A DNA stretch of 64,000 bases from Tumebacillus algifaecis. Lineage in GTDB: Bacteria > Bacillota > Bacilli > Tumebacillales > Tumebacillaceae. Under the pieces are notes generated by a model, which was given only the letters and a program-made list of their open reading frames with translations, was not told the DNA's origin and made no database searches. The first letter of the stretch is position 1. Every line of letters begins with the position of its first letter. This document shows positions 45,428-54,267 of this stretch, piece by piece. A program made the position numbers and the translations under genes. Location of the stretch: positions 4,437,501 through 4,501,500 of the forward strand of contig NZ_CP022657.1 of NCBI RefSeq assembly GCF_002243515.1. Direction: 5' to 3'.

Positions 45428-46234
45428 CTAATTAAAATACGTGCCGAGAACGATTTCCACCTGGCTCGCCTGCTCGTCAAATTCGCGTAGGGTAGCCAGC
45501 GACACATAATCTGTAAGCATTTTTTCCTGTGGCTCTTCGGTTGACATGAAAATGCCAGTGCCGACCACTTCGACCTGAAACTCTTTCATCAGATCGACCA
45601 ATGCCTTGACGGTGCCACCCGCCTTCATGAAGTCGTCGATGATCAACACCTTGGACTTCTCCGGCAGGGAACGGCGAGACAATGACATCGTCTGAATCCG
45701 CCGCGAGCCCGACACATAGTTGATCGACACTGACGAGCCTTCGGTCACTTTATGATCGCGCCGCACCACCACCATCGGCACGCCGAGATAGCGCGCGGTG
45801 GCGACGGCGAGCGGAATGCCTTTCGTCTCCACGGTGACCACATAGTCGCATCCCGCATCTTTAAAACGAGCTGCAAACATCTTGCCTGCGGTGTCGAGCA
45901 GCATCGGGTCGCCCAGCACATCTGACATGTACAAAAAGCCGCCCGGCAAGATGCGCTCGCCACTGCCCAGCAGCTCGCCGATCTTTTGGACATACCCCGT
46001 TCCCAAATCTTCGCGGAACCCCGGCACATAGCGCACACCGCCTGACGCTCCAGCCTGCGTCTCCAACGTCCCGAGCCCTTCGGCTTCCATCACTTCGCGG
46101 ATGATCGCCAAGTCTTCGCTCAGCGACGATTTCGCAGAGGAGAGCTTGTCGGCCATCTCCGTAAGCGACAGCACGCGGTGCGGCTGTTCCAATAGAATCT
46201 GCGTCAGTCGCACGATACGCTCACTGCGTCGCAT
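45428..46234 (-). CDS. purR: Purine operon repressor PurR
   Basis: A 268-aa PRPP-sensing repressor of purine genes. The N-terminal winged helix (AKSSLSEDLAIIREVMEAE) is followed by a phosphoribosyltransferase-like domain with the PRPP motif VLIIDDFMKAGGTVKAL (about 203-219). The ATG at 46234 gives the family start (MRRSERIVRL); a GTG three codons earlier is also possible. A PurBox-like site lies just upstream, compatible with autoregulation. Confidence 0.96.
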   Translation of the reverse strand: MRRSERIVRLTQILLEQPHRVLSLTEMADKLSSAKSSLSEDLAIIREVMEAEGLGTLETQAGASGGVRYVPGFREDLGTGYVQKIGELLGSGERILPGGFLYMSDVLGDPMLLDTAGKMFAARFKDAGCDYVVTVETKGIPLAVATARYLGVPMVVVRRDHKVTEGSSVSINYVSGSRRIQTMSLSRRSLPEKSKVLIIDDFMKAGGTVKALVDLMKEFQVEVVGTGIFMSTEEPQEKMLTDYVSLATLREFDEQASQVEIVLGTYFN

Positions 46235-46260
46235 TTTACTCACCCACCTGTCCCCTTCCG

Positions 46261-46273
46261 AAACACGAACAAT
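46261..46273 (+). promoter_or_regulatory. PurBox-like sequence upstream of purR
   Basis: AAACACGAACAAT agrees at 11 of 13 positions with the PurBox consensus AWWWCCGAACWWT, including the central CGAAC. It lies 27 nt before purR. A second, weaker CCGAA precedes it (from about 46258). Confidence 0.4.
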
Positions 46274-46283
46274 GATATTTGGA

Positions 46284-46997
46284 TCATATCACTTCTTTCG
46301 TGTTTGTGACAAGCTGTTCGACCAGAGCCAGGTCGGTAAGCTTGTCGATGTCCGTGCCGATCTCCGCATGTTCGCTGATCACCGCTTTGGCCTTGATCCC
46401 ACAGAGCCGCTCGACCTGCCGTTCCACTTTGGCGATCGACAGCGTCCCGAGCAGCGCCGATGCGGCAAAAGACAGCGTCGTTCCCCACCCGAACTCGCGC
46501 GCCAGCAACAGCGGACGCTTCCGATTTTGAAACATGCGGTGGAGGCGCGCACTGAGCGGCGGCAGAACAGCAGCTCTGACCAAAAAGAGATTGCCGCCTG
46601 TGAACGTCCCGTCCTTGAGTTTGACATAGGTGCGCCGCACGCCCGGAAAACGCGTTTCACATACCGCTTGGCTTACGACCGGATAGTAAAAATCATAGCC
46701 GGGCGGACAGGCATCCAAAAAGCTCGTCACCGCCTCCGGGGTCAGAAAAGGAATGTCGCAGGAAGCGATCAGAAGGTAGTCGCTACTCTCCGCCTGCCAG
46801 CGCTCGATCGCTGTAAGCAGGTTGGTGACGAGCGAATCGCTCTCCCCATGCTCGATGCGAATCTGGTCCAGCGCCGGAACCTGCTCCAACGCGGCGACAA
46901 CATGATCGACCATGCGTTTGCCATCGATCAACAGGTTCGCTTTTTGCAAAACGGGCAGGTCATCGCTGTGACCGCCCGCAAGCACCAACACATCCAT
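46284..46997 (-). CDS. MobA-like NTP transferase
   Basis: A 237-aa nucleotidyltransferase of the MobA/GlmU N-domain fold (LVLAGG at the N-terminus, YLLIASCDIPFLTPEAVTSF with the metal Asp at about 82, and TFTGGNLFLV). It is too long and divergent for MobA itself. Genes of this type often lie between ispE and purR in spore formers. The substrate is unknown. It starts 24 bp after ispE with GGAGG upstream. Confidence 0.88.
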   Translation of the reverse strand: MDVLVLAGGHSDDLPVLQKANLLIDGKRMVDHVVAALEQVPALDQIRIEHGESDSLVTNLLTAIERWQAESSDYLLIASCDIPFLTPEAVTSFLDACPPGYDFYYPVVSQAVCETRFPGVRRTYVKLKDGTFTGGNLFLVRAAVLPPLSARLHRMFQNRKRPLLLAREFGWGTTLSFAASALLGTLSIAKVERQVERLCGIKAKAVISEHAEIGTDIDKLTDLALVEQLVTNTKEVI

Positions 46998-47021
46998 GTT
47001 GTTCTGCCTCCAACTGTGCCC

Positions 47022-47870
47022 CTAGTAGAAGCGGCAGAGATAAACTTCACGGGAAAAGCCGCGCAGTGCGTTGTAGATGCGGGTCGCCCGATGCTCTTTG
47101 TCGGCGAGCGCAAACACGGTCGGACCGCTGCCCGACATCAAGGCGCCGACCGCCCCGAACTTCAAAAGCTGGCTCTTCAGTCGTTCCACTTCCGGGTACA
47201 TCGAAAAAGTTACGTTCTCCAGCACGTTGCCGAGATGTGCGGCGATCTGGCGCACATCGCCTGTGGCCAACGCTTCGACCATCGCCTCGGTGTGTGGATG
47301 CTTGTCGATCTCCGCCACATTCAGCCGTCCGTACACATCGCCCGTCGAGACGGCGATCGGTGGCTTGACCAGCACTACCCACGTCGGAGCGACTTTGGGC
47401 AGATGGCTAATCATTTCCCCGCGCCCGCGGGCGATGGCAGTACCGCCGTAGATGCAAAACGGCACGTCCGATCCGATCTTCGCCCCGAGCTCCGCGAGTT
47501 GATCCAAACTTTGTCCGAGTCCCCACACCCGATTCAGACCGCGCAGTGTCGCCGCCGCATCGCTGGAACCGCCAGCGAGTCCTGCTGCAACCGGAATCCG
47601 CTTGTCGATATGTATGCGGATACCCTCTTTGATCCCAAACGTTTCTTTGACCAACTGGGCAGCCTGATAGACGAGGTTGCGGTTGTCGAGCGGGATGTAG
47701 GGCACTGTGCAAGACAAAACAATCTCACCCTGCTCCGACGGGGTAAACGTCAGATGGTCAGACAGATCGACCGTCTGCATCACCATCTCCACTTCGTGGT
47801 AGCCGTCCGGGCGCTTGTGGAGCACGTCGAGGGTCAGGTTGATTTTGGCTTGCGCTTTTTCTGTCCACAT
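47022..47870 (-). CDS. ispE: 4-diphosphocytidyl-2-C-methyl-D-erythritol kinase
   Basis: The GHMP kinase of the MEP isoprenoid pathway, 282 aa. It shows [19 protein letters not shown] near the start, the ATP motif [20 protein letters not shown] (about 90-109) and [12 protein letters not shown]. It heads the ispE-MobA-like pair; upstream is the cphA terminator. Confidence 0.97.
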   Translation of the reverse strand: MWTEKAQAKINLTLDVLHKRPDGYHEVEMVMQTVDLSDHLTFTPSEQGEIVLSCTVPYIPLDNRNLVYQAAQLVKETFGIKEGIRIHIDKRIPVAAGLAGGSSDAAATLRGLNRVWGLGQSLDQLAELGAKIGSDVPFCIYGGTAIARGRGEMISHLPKVAPTWVVLVKPPIAVSTGDVYGRLNVAEIDKHPHTEAMVEALATGDVRQIAAHLGNVLENVTFSMYPEVERLKSQLLKFGAVGALMSGSGPTVFALADKEHRATRIYNALRGFSREVYLCRFY

Positions 47871-47957
47871 GAGAGATGACCTACCTTCATACGAATCGTG
47901 GGTTGCTTTTGGCTTAGTGTTTCCATGTGATAGGTCATTTTCCTGCCAAACGTGGAG

Positions 47958-47984
47958 AAAAAAGCGTAGATTTCACGCTTTTTT
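47958..47984. terminator. Terminator of cphBA
   Basis: AAAAAAGCGT (47958-47967) pairs with ACGCTTTTTT (47975-47984). It is symmetrical and can act in both directions; it ends the cyanophycin operon. Confidence 0.88.
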
Positions 47985-47992
47985 CCTGATAC

Positions 47993-50644
47993 TTACACTT
48001 TTACAGGTCGGTTGGGCAACGCCATATGCGAGACGCTGACCGCCTCATGGCGCCGCAACACCTCAAGGATCGGAGAGAGCTTTTCGTAGAAGACGACGAT
48101 CAGCTCTCCTTCCACCAGCTCCTGCAAAGCCGCTTCCAGCGCATCGCACTCGTTGTGGATGACCCGGCACTCTTTTTCCGGCGTCACCTGTTCGATCGCC
48201 AACTTGAGCAGCCCGGCGATCTCCCCTTGCGCACGTCCGCGCAGGTCGAGGTCCTCTTTGACGAACAGGCGATGGAAGCCGTTTGCCGCCACTTTGCCCG
48301 ATTGCCAGACGATGTCGTTGTTGCGGTCGCCCGGCACGCCGACCACTCCGGTCACGCGCCGATTGGGCAAGCGACCTGCCATCTCGCAGATCGCTTGGAA
48401 GGAGTGAGGGTTGTGCCCATAATCGACCAGCACGTAGCCGCGCCCGACCTGATAAAGATTGACGCGCCCCGGATTGTGCACATCGCTGCGAAAACCTTTG
48501 AGGGCACTCGCGATCTTTTCACAGGACAGCCCGTACGCTCGGCATGCGGCGATCGCAGCCATCGCGTTGGCGACGTGAAAATGGGCAGCCCCAAGCATCG
48601 TCACCGGAATCGCTTCTGCGCGCATCACGCGGCGCGCTCGCTCCCCCGTCGCTTCGTAAATCCAGCCGTCGCGGTAAAAATAGCCGGTGCCACCTTCGGA
48701 CAGATGGCGGCGCAGCACGCGAGAAGCACCGTCGAGCGTGAAGAACACAAAGTTGCGCCCTTTGCTGTGTCGCTCCTTCATCGTCTTGGGCAACGTGCAT
48801 AGGTGCGGGTCATCGGCGTTGAGGATCACCGTACCGCCCGGGCGGACGCGCTCGGCGATCAACGTCTTCACGCTGATCAGGTCTGCCACCGTGTCGATCC
48901 CGTCCTGTCCGAGATGATCCGGTTCGATGTTGGTGATGATGCCGATATCCGCGTAGTCAAAACCAAGTCCGGCCCGCACGATGCCGCCTCGCGCCGTCTC
49001 CAGCACAGCGACTTCGACGCCCGGATCACAGAGGATCGCCCGCGCCGAACGAGGGCCCGTCGTGTCGCCTTTGGCCACGCATTTGCCATCGATGTAGATG
49101 CCGTCTGTGGAAGTCATGCCGACCGTCTTCCCCGTCGTCTGCATCGCATGGCCGATCATCCGCGTCGTCGTCGTCTTGCCGTTGGTGCCCGTGATCGCAA
49201 TCACCGGAATCCGTACCTCCGCCCCCGGCGGATAGAGCATGTCGAGGATCGCTTCCCCGACGTTACGCGGCTCGCCACCGCTTGGCGACTGGTGCATCCG
49301 AATGCCTGGTGCCGCGTTGACTTCGATCACCGCGCTCTTCTGCTCGTCAAAGCACGCAGCGATGTCCGGGCAGACAAAATCGATCCCGCAGACATCAAGG
49401 CCGACGATCCTGGCGGTGCGCACCGCCATATCGGCGATGGTCGGGTGCAAGCGCGCCGTCACATCGCAGGCCGTGCCGCCCGTGGAGAGATTGGCACTAT
49501 CGCGCAGCAGCACCATCTCGCCTGCGTGTGGCACATCGTCCACCGTGCGGCCATCGCGCGCCAACTGCGCCTGGACCACCTCATCGACGCGAATTTTGGT
49601 TAGCGACCTGACATGTCCATCACCGCGACACGGGTCTTGATTCACCTTGGACACCAACTGTAAAATCGTGCTCGTCCCATCTCCGATCACATGAGCGGGC
49701 ACGCGCTCCGAAGCGGCCGCCACCTGCCCGCCGACGACGAGGATGCGATAGTGGCGTCCTTCCACATAGTCCTCGATCACCACGCCGGACGAATATTCCT
49801 GCGCGATCCGAAAGGCGCTTCGCACTTCCGCTTCGCCGACCAGATTGATCGACACGCCTTTGCCTTGGTTGCCATCGCGCGGCTTGACGACGAGCGCGCG
49901 GCCCAGATAACGCCATAGCTCGACCGCTTCCTCTTCCGTGTACGCCACACCGCCGTGCGGCACGGGAATCGCCGCCATGTCGAGCAGTTGCTTGGTCATC
50001 TCCTTATCGGAAGCGATATCGACGCCTGTGCAAGACGTATTCTCGGTGATCGTCGCTTGAATCCGTTTCAAAAAGCGTCCGGTGCCTAACTGCACCAGAC
50101 TTCGGTCGTTCAATCTATAAGACGGGATGCCGCGCGACTCGGCCGCTTCGACGATCGAGCGCGTGCTCGGCCCGAGCGCCGTGCGATCGACCAGATCTTT
50201 TGCCGTTGCCAGTCGCTCGCCAAGCGGAAAGGGTTTGTCGTCGATCAGCGCCTGCACCAAATCGAACGCGGTACGGAGCAAACTTTCCATGCCCGCTTCG
50301 TTCGCACACTCGACGATCACATCATAAACGCCTTCTGCGACGTATAACGTCTTTCCGCGATTCACCCCGATGCCAATTTGCTGCGATAGTTCAATCGCCA
50401 CATGTTCGATCACATGGCCGATATATGTACCCTCGTGCAGACGTTCGACGAAACCGCCCGGCTCGCCTTTTGCACAGTGATGGTCATGGATGCCTGGCAG
50501 AAGGGTCAACAAACGATCGACCAGCCCCGGAACTTGATTCGATTCCTGTCCGGTGTACTCTTCCAGATGTAAGCGCATCACCATCACGGGACGATGCAAA
50601 TAGAGATTCGGTCCAAGGATGAACCGAATGTCCTCGATTTTCAT
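47993..50644 (-). CDS. cphA: Cyanophycin synthetase
   Basis: Polymerises Asp and Arg into the nitrogen store cyanophycin. The 883-aa protein has the N-terminal domain (MKIEDIRFILGPNLY), an ATP-grasp domain (LVVKPRDGNQGKGVSINL, about 243-260) and a Mur-ligase-like domain with P-loop ITGTNGKTTTTRMI (about 495-508). The layout is that of full CphA1. The ATG at 50644 has GAGGAG upstream; the frame is open to 50764. It follows the cyanophycinase by 14 bp. Confidence 0.95.
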   Translation of the reverse strand: MKIEDIRFILGPNLYLHRPVMVMRLHLEEYTGQESNQVPGLVDRLLTLLPGIHDHHCAKGEPGGFVERLHEGTYIGHVIEHVAIELSQQIGIGVNRGKTLYVAEGVYDVIVECANEAGMESLLRTAFDLVQALIDDKPFPLGERLATAKDLVDRTALGPSTRSIVEAAESRGIPSYRLNDRSLVQLGTGRFLKRIQATITENTSCTGVDIASDKEMTKQLLDMAAIPVPHGGVAYTEEEAVELWRYLGRALVVKPRDGNQGKGVSINLVGEAEVRSAFRIAQEYSSGVVIEDYVEGRHYRILVVGGQVAAASERVPAHVIGDGTSTILQLVSKVNQDPCRGDGHVRSLTKIRVDEVVQAQLARDGRTVDDVPHAGEMVLLRDSANLSTGGTACDVTARLHPTIADMAVRTARIVGLDVCGIDFVCPDIAACFDEQKSAVIEVNAAPGIRMHQSPSGGEPRNVGEAILDMLYPPGAEVRIPVIAITGTNGKTTTTRMIGHAMQTTGKTVGMTSTDGIYIDGKCVAKGDTTGPRSARAILCDPGVEVAVLETARGGIVRAGLGFDYADIGIITNIEPDHLGQDGIDTVADLISVKTLIAERVRPGGTVILNADDPHLCTLPKTMKERHSKGRNFVFFTLDGASRVLRRHLSEGGTGYFYRDGWIYEATGERARRVMRAEAIPVTMLGAAHFHVANAMAAIAACRAYGLSCEKIASALKGFRSDVHNPGRVNLYQVGRGYVLVDYGHNPHSFQAICEMAGRLPNRRVTGVVGVPGDRNNDIVWQSGKVAANGFHRLFVKEDLDLRGRAQGEIAGLLKLAIEQVTPEKECRVIHNECDALEAALQELVEGELIVVFYEKLSPILEVLRRHEAVSVSHMALPNRPVKV

Positions 50645-50658
50645 TCGTTGTCCACTCC

Positions 50659-51489
50659 TCATGTTGGTTCGGACGTGTTTGCTGTGTCCTGTTGTAGTAG
50701 CGGTGCGCGGTCTCGCAGATGAAAGCGGTGACCTTTCGGCAAAATGTGCATCGTCACGCCGCAAAGAGCCAAGTCATCCCCGTTTCGCACCTGTTCCAAA
50801 TTCGTATACGAGAGACTTCCGGCGTCGATCACGCTGACGGCGCCCGATCCGATCACTTCAAACTCCTGCCCATGCACCACAATCGCGGTGTTTTCATCGA
50901 TGCCAAGCCCTAGATGGTGCGGGTACTGCGCCACAGCGGAGAACAGACGGCCATACCGCCCGCGCTGGGCGAAATGCTGGTCGATGACCACCCCTGGCAT
51001 AAATTCCATGCCAGGCGCCATCTCCACGATCCCGATCTTCGGATTGGTTTCGCTCTGGCCCGAGACGATCATCGTGCTGGACATCATCGATGCTCCAGCA
51101 CTCGTTCCGGCGAGCACCATTCCCTCTTCATACCGCTTATGCAAAGCAGCGTCCATCCGTGTCCCGCCGAGCAGTTTGGTCACACGCACCTGATCGCCTC
51201 CGGTAAAAAATACACAGGTGGCGTCTTCCACCGCTTTGATCGCCGAATTCACATTGGCAGCCGCGCGGGTGGACACATCAAACATGCGGACATCGGCGAC
51301 GCCGATTTTGTCAAAGATCTCGATGTAGTCGGCGCCGACTTCGATCGGCAGTTCGGTGGCGACCGTCATCACGACGATGCGCGCATGTTCCCCGCCTGCG
51401 AGCCGCACGACTTCACGAAGGATGACCTTGTCGCCTTGTTTGTCCTCCGCTCCACCGATGATCACCAACTTGCCGGGTCCTTTGCTCAC
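50659..51489 (-). CDS. cphB: Cyanophycinase
   Basis: A serine-type exopeptidase that releases beta-Asp-Arg dipeptides from cyanophycin. The 276-aa product shows LVIIGGAEDK, FFTGGDQVRVTKLLGGT and the nucleophile elbow AGTSAGASMMSSTMIVSG. GTG start with GGAGG 7 nt upstream. Placing the hydrolase first in the operon gives coordinated storage and use. Confidence 0.95.
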   Translation of the reverse strand: MSKGPGKLVIIGGAEDKQGDKVILREVVRLAGGEHARIVVMTVATELPIEVGADYIEIFDKIGVADVRMFDVSTRAAANVNSAIKAVEDATCVFFTGGDQVRVTKLLGGTRMDAALHKRYEEGMVLAGTSAGASMMSSTMIVSGQSETNPKIGIVEMAPGMEFMPGVVIDQHFAQRGRYGRLFSAVAQYPHHLGLGIDENTAIVVHGQEFEVIGSGAVSVIDAGSLSYTNLEQVRNGDDLALCGVTMHILPKGHRFHLRDRAPLLQQDTANTSEPT

Positions 51490-51614
51490 GAAGTTGCCTC
51501 CTTACGTCTGCTCAAACTTGGAAATACTGCTTCAGGTTGACAGTCTGCCCAGAGAGGCAGAGCGCTTATTCATGCCAGCGGCAAAACGTCCCGGTCGAAC
51601 GAGGAGGCAAGACA

Positions 51615-51637
51615 GACCAGGGCGGGACGCCCTGGTC
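51615..51637 (-). terminator. Perfect 10-bp hairpin between sspF and cphB
   Basis: GACCAGGGCG (51615-51624) pairs with CGCCCTGGTC (51628-51637) around a 3-nt loop. No T-tract follows on either strand, so it may be a weak terminator or an RNA-processing or stability element rather than a classic terminator. Confidence 0.45.
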
Positions 51638-51663
51638 GCGGAACGCCGTCTCAAACGGGAGGA

Positions 51664-51846
51664 TTAGCGATTGCCGCGCGCCATCGCTTCTTCGGCCAGC
51701 TCAATGGCGCGCTTGACCATGTTTCCGGCGTCTTTGGCTTTGATGCCGCCCCACCCTTCAGATTGAACGGTGTCGTAAAAGCCAAGCTCTTTGGCCAACT
51801 CATACTTCAGTGACTCACTCATCACGCCACGGCGTCTGCGTCCCAT
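51664..51846 (-). CDS. sspF: Small acid-soluble spore protein SspF-type
   Basis: A 60-aa alpha/beta-type SASP relative of Bacillus SspF. It starts [20 protein letters not shown] and contains [20 protein letters not shown], followed by the conserved [15 protein letters not shown]. These proteins coat spore DNA or accompany it. The ATG at 51846 has AAGGAGG upstream; the frame is open to 51894 without support. Same place as in Bacillus (veg-sspF-ispE). Confidence 0.96.
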   Translation of the reverse strand: MGRRRRGVMSESLKYELAKELGFYDTVQSEGWGGIKAKDAGNMVKRAIELAEEAMARGNR

Positions 51847-51898
51847 GTGCAATCCCTCCTTGGCTGGTTTGACGTTCCTTGGTAGTCTGCCCAAAAAG

Positions 51899-51927
51899 AA
51901 AAAAGCCTTTCACCAAAAGTGAAAGGC
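51899..51927 (-). terminator. Terminator of veg
   Basis: GCCTTTCAC (51905-51913) pairs with GTGAAAGGC (51919-51927), followed on the minus strand by six T residues. Confidence 0.92.
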
Positions 51928-51952
51928 CGCGGCGGGGCAAACTCCCCATCTT

Positions 51953-52240
51953 CTATGCTTCTAAGATCCCTTGCGAATACGTCAGGCGTACATGACCGTC
52001 ATCGTTGCAGACCATCAATTCGACCGTTTCGGTGAGGATGTCCGCATAGCTGTACGAGACTCGCTTAAAGGAGTTCTCCTGATCTAACTTGATGACAAAA
52101 ACAGAAGGGTATGTCTCTTCGAGAACGCCGGTGCGCTCGATCGTTTTGCGGCGTCCGCCATTGGCGCGCAGCAAAATCTTCTCACCAACATGACGGTCAA
52201 GGCTGCGCTTAATCTCGTTTAGTGCGTTTTTCGCTGACAA
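51953..52240 (-). CDS. veg: Veg protein
   Basis: A 95-aa conserved Firmicutes protein linked to biofilm control and spore outgrowth in Bacillus. The core [34 protein letters not shown] and [16 protein letters not shown] is nearly that of Bacillus Veg. The TTG at 52240 follows AGAGGTG by 7 nt; a GTG one codon earlier is possible. The ORF start at 52294 lies inside the promoter and cannot be used. Confidence 0.95.
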   Translation of the reverse strand: MSAKNALNEIKRSLDRHVGEKILLRANGGRRKTIERTGVLEETYPSVFVIKLDQENSFKRVSYSYADILTETVELMVCNDDGHVRLTYSQGILEA

Positions 52241-52265
52241 CACACACCACCTCTTTCCAAGATAC

Positions 52266-52294
52266 AGTGTAGCATGTTTGACGAACTTTGTCAA
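52266..52294 (-). promoter_or_regulatory. Strong sigma-A promoter of veg
   Basis: TTGACA (52289-52294), 17-bp spacer, TACACT (52266-52271) on the minus strand, with an AT-rich tract upstream. It corresponds to the well-known strong veg promoter of Bacillus. Confidence 0.85.
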
Positions 52295-52431
52295 AGAAAG
52301 TTAATAATTATATCAGCGCGCCAAAAAACCTGTCAATGGGCTTTACGTAGGAATTACAATCATTTATTTCCAAAAAGTTATCAGAAAGTTCGTTCTTCTC
52401 GTTGATGCTCTAAGTTTCACCTCATTTTGTT

Positions 52432-53292
52432 TTAATAGGGCGAGCGAGGCAGTCCAATCCTGTATTTTCCACGTGATTCCACGCCGCCAAGCCCGTCAGT
52501 TCCGGTGATCGTCGATTTGACCACATCGAAAATATTCACCGTCTGGTTGATCGGCGTGTAGGCAATTTTTTCGGCGATGAACACCGGGTCGAGCGCGTGG
52601 ATCAAGATCCGGTGCGGCGAGGAGGCAAAATTTGCCCCGGCGTCGAGCAGCGACTCATAGTGCGATTGGCAGGCTCCAGCGAAGATGATCAGGTCATCAA
52701 AGGAGCGCTCATAACGCCTGGCCGCTTTGACCGCTTTGATGAAATTTTCGGTGTTGCGGTAGTTGAACACATTCGATAAATCCTGTCCTTTGCGCAACAG
52801 ACCGTCATGTCCGGTCAGGATCAGGATGTCCGGATGGTATTGTTCCAAAAAGTGCGGTAGGACTTCAGACATACGAGATTCGGGCACATGATGACCGATC
52901 GCCGGGATGCGAAGCTCCTCATAAAACATCAAGCATTTATCCAGGTAGGAACCGTCTCCATCTAAGTGCAGAACCCGTCCCGGCTTTTCAAAAAAATCGT
53001 GGTTGTCGCGAAACTTGCGATCGGAGCGCATCATTTGTTTTTCGACCTCGACCACGCGGCGTGAACGGATCAGGCGCAGCACGTCATCCTCTTCACGGGT
53101 GTAGCCTGCGATGTAGTCCTTCAGTTCTTTGTCGCTCAGCTTTTCAAGGTCGCTGCAGGGGGCGTCTGCGAGCAGGCGGACTTCGATTCCCTTGAGCACG
53201 GCCGATTGGTTGCTCTTATCCAGCTCGACGATATGAAAACAAATGTCTTTTCCGTAAGACTTCCGCGCGACAAGGTCGCCAACTTTCCACAT
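52432..53292 (-). CDS. yabG: Sporulation-specific protease YabG
   Basis: A cysteine-type coat-processing protease, 286 aa. It shows VGDLVARKSYGKDICFHIV, VLHLDGDGSYLDKCLMFY, HHVPESRM and DILILTGHDGLLRKG, all hallmarks of YabG. ATG with AAGGAGG upstream. A good sigma-K promoter precedes it, as in Bacillus. Confidence 0.95.
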   Translation of the reverse strand: MWKVGDLVARKSYGKDICFHIVELDKSNQSAVLKGIEVRLLADAPCSDLEKLSDKELKDYIAGYTREEDDVLRLIRSRRVVEVEKQMMRSDRKFRDNHDFFEKPGRVLHLDGDGSYLDKCLMFYEELRIPAIGHHVPESRMSEVLPHFLEQYHPDILILTGHDGLLRKGQDLSNVFNYRNTENFIKAVKAARRYERSFDDLIIFAGACQSHYESLLDAGANFASSPHRILIHALDPVFIAEKIAYTPINQTVNIFDVVKSTITGTDGLGGVESRGKYRIGLPRSPY

Positions 53293-53312
53293 GGCAGCTC
53301 CTCCTTTCCCCG

Positions 53313-53340
53313 TATTTTATGAGCGGAGGCATGGTTTGGT
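53313..53340 (-). promoter_or_regulatory. Sigma-K promoter of yabG
   Basis: On the minus strand AC (53339-53340) is followed after 17 nt by CATAAAATA (53313-53321), an exact fit to AC-n16/17-CATAnnnTA. It lies about 20 nt before the yabG start. Confidence 0.65.
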
Positions 53341-53394
53341 CACTTGCCGGGGGTTTTTCTGCATATCATGATCGGAGACGGGAGGTGAGTGCTT

Positions 53395-54189
53395 GTGTAT
53401 GCTGTGATACCGGCCCGCAATGTCAGCAAGCGCATCGGCGTCGCCATCCGCAATGTTCGCTTCGCCGGAGTGGAGCACATCATCGTCGTGCTCAACGGCT
53501 GCGAGGACGACACGCGGGAATGCGTGCTGGCGCTGCAAGACGAAAAGATGACGGTGATCACCTTTCAGGCCGAGCTGGGCTTTGACGTGCCCCGCGCGAT
53601 CGGAGCTACCTACGCCTACCAGCAAGGGGCGGAACACGTCCTGTTTTACGACGGCGACCTGATCGGACACCACCGCCATGAATTAAAACAACTGACCGCA
53701 GACACGGTGCGCTTCGGCCTCGACCTCGGATTGACCGACACCTACGGCACCGCGCACCGTCTGGACATGTCCAGAAACCCGCTCCTGCGCCTGAGAAGCT
53801 CGCTGAACCGCAAACTAGGGTTGGAGCCGCGCATCGGCCTGAGCAGCCCGTCACACGGCCCTCACGTCGTCTCTCGCCGCCTGCTTCGCGACATCCCGAC
53901 CGCCTTCCTCGCCGTGCCGCCGCTGGTGCTCGCCCACGCCAAGCTGCAAGGCATGCGCATCGACGCCTTGACCCACATTCCGCAAGCGCGGCTCGGCTCG
54001 GCGCACAAAGGGCCGGCCCATTTCGACCTGATCCGCGAAACGATCATCGGCGACCTCCTCGAAGCGCACTGTCTCCTCGCCGGCCGCACCCGCTCTCGCC
54101 ATTTTCGCGGCCATCACTTCGACGGCTACCACTCCAAACGCCGCTTCGATCTGTTGGAGCGGTTTATCAAACGGCCGACCCCCAATTGA
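53395..54189 (+). CDS. GT2-like glycosyltransferase
   Basis: A 264-aa protein whose first 115 residues look like a GT-A fold: YAVIPARNVSKRIGVAIRN, HIIVVLNGCEDDT, and LFYDGDLIG, which gives the DxD metal motif. The rest is Arg/His-rich and unfamiliar. The GTG at 53395 follows GGAGG by 9 nt. It is divergent from yabG and has a sigma-K-like -10 (CATATCATG, about 53363), so a role in spore surface glycosylation is possible but unproven. Its terminator was split by the IS element downstream. Confidence 0.75.
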   Translation: MYAVIPARNVSKRIGVAIRNVRFAGVEHIIVVLNGCEDDTRECVLALQDEKMTVITFQAELGFDVPRAIGATYAYQQGAEHVLFYDGDLIGHHRHELKQLTADTVRFGLDLGLTDTYGTAHRLDMSRNPLLRLRSSLNRKLGLEPRIGLSSPSHGPHVVSRRLLRDIPTAFLAVPPLVLAHAKLQGMRIDALTHIPQARLGSAHKGPAHFDLIRETIIGDLLEAHCLLAGRTRSRHFRGHHFDGYHSKRRFDLLERFIKRPTPN

Positions 54190-54267
54190 GCGAACATAGA
54201 AAAGAGACCCCCGCCAAATGAACATATCCCTGTCAAGTAGACAGCGGGTAAAAAGCCACCCTATGAA

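Noticed and set aside
46101-47879. 592-aa plus-strand frame opposite purR, the MobA-like gene and ispE
   Set aside because: It spans three real minus-strand genes, has an Arg/His-rich composition and no ribosome site.
52241-52294. Upstream start of veg at 52294
   Set aside because: That codon lies within the -35 element of the veg promoter.
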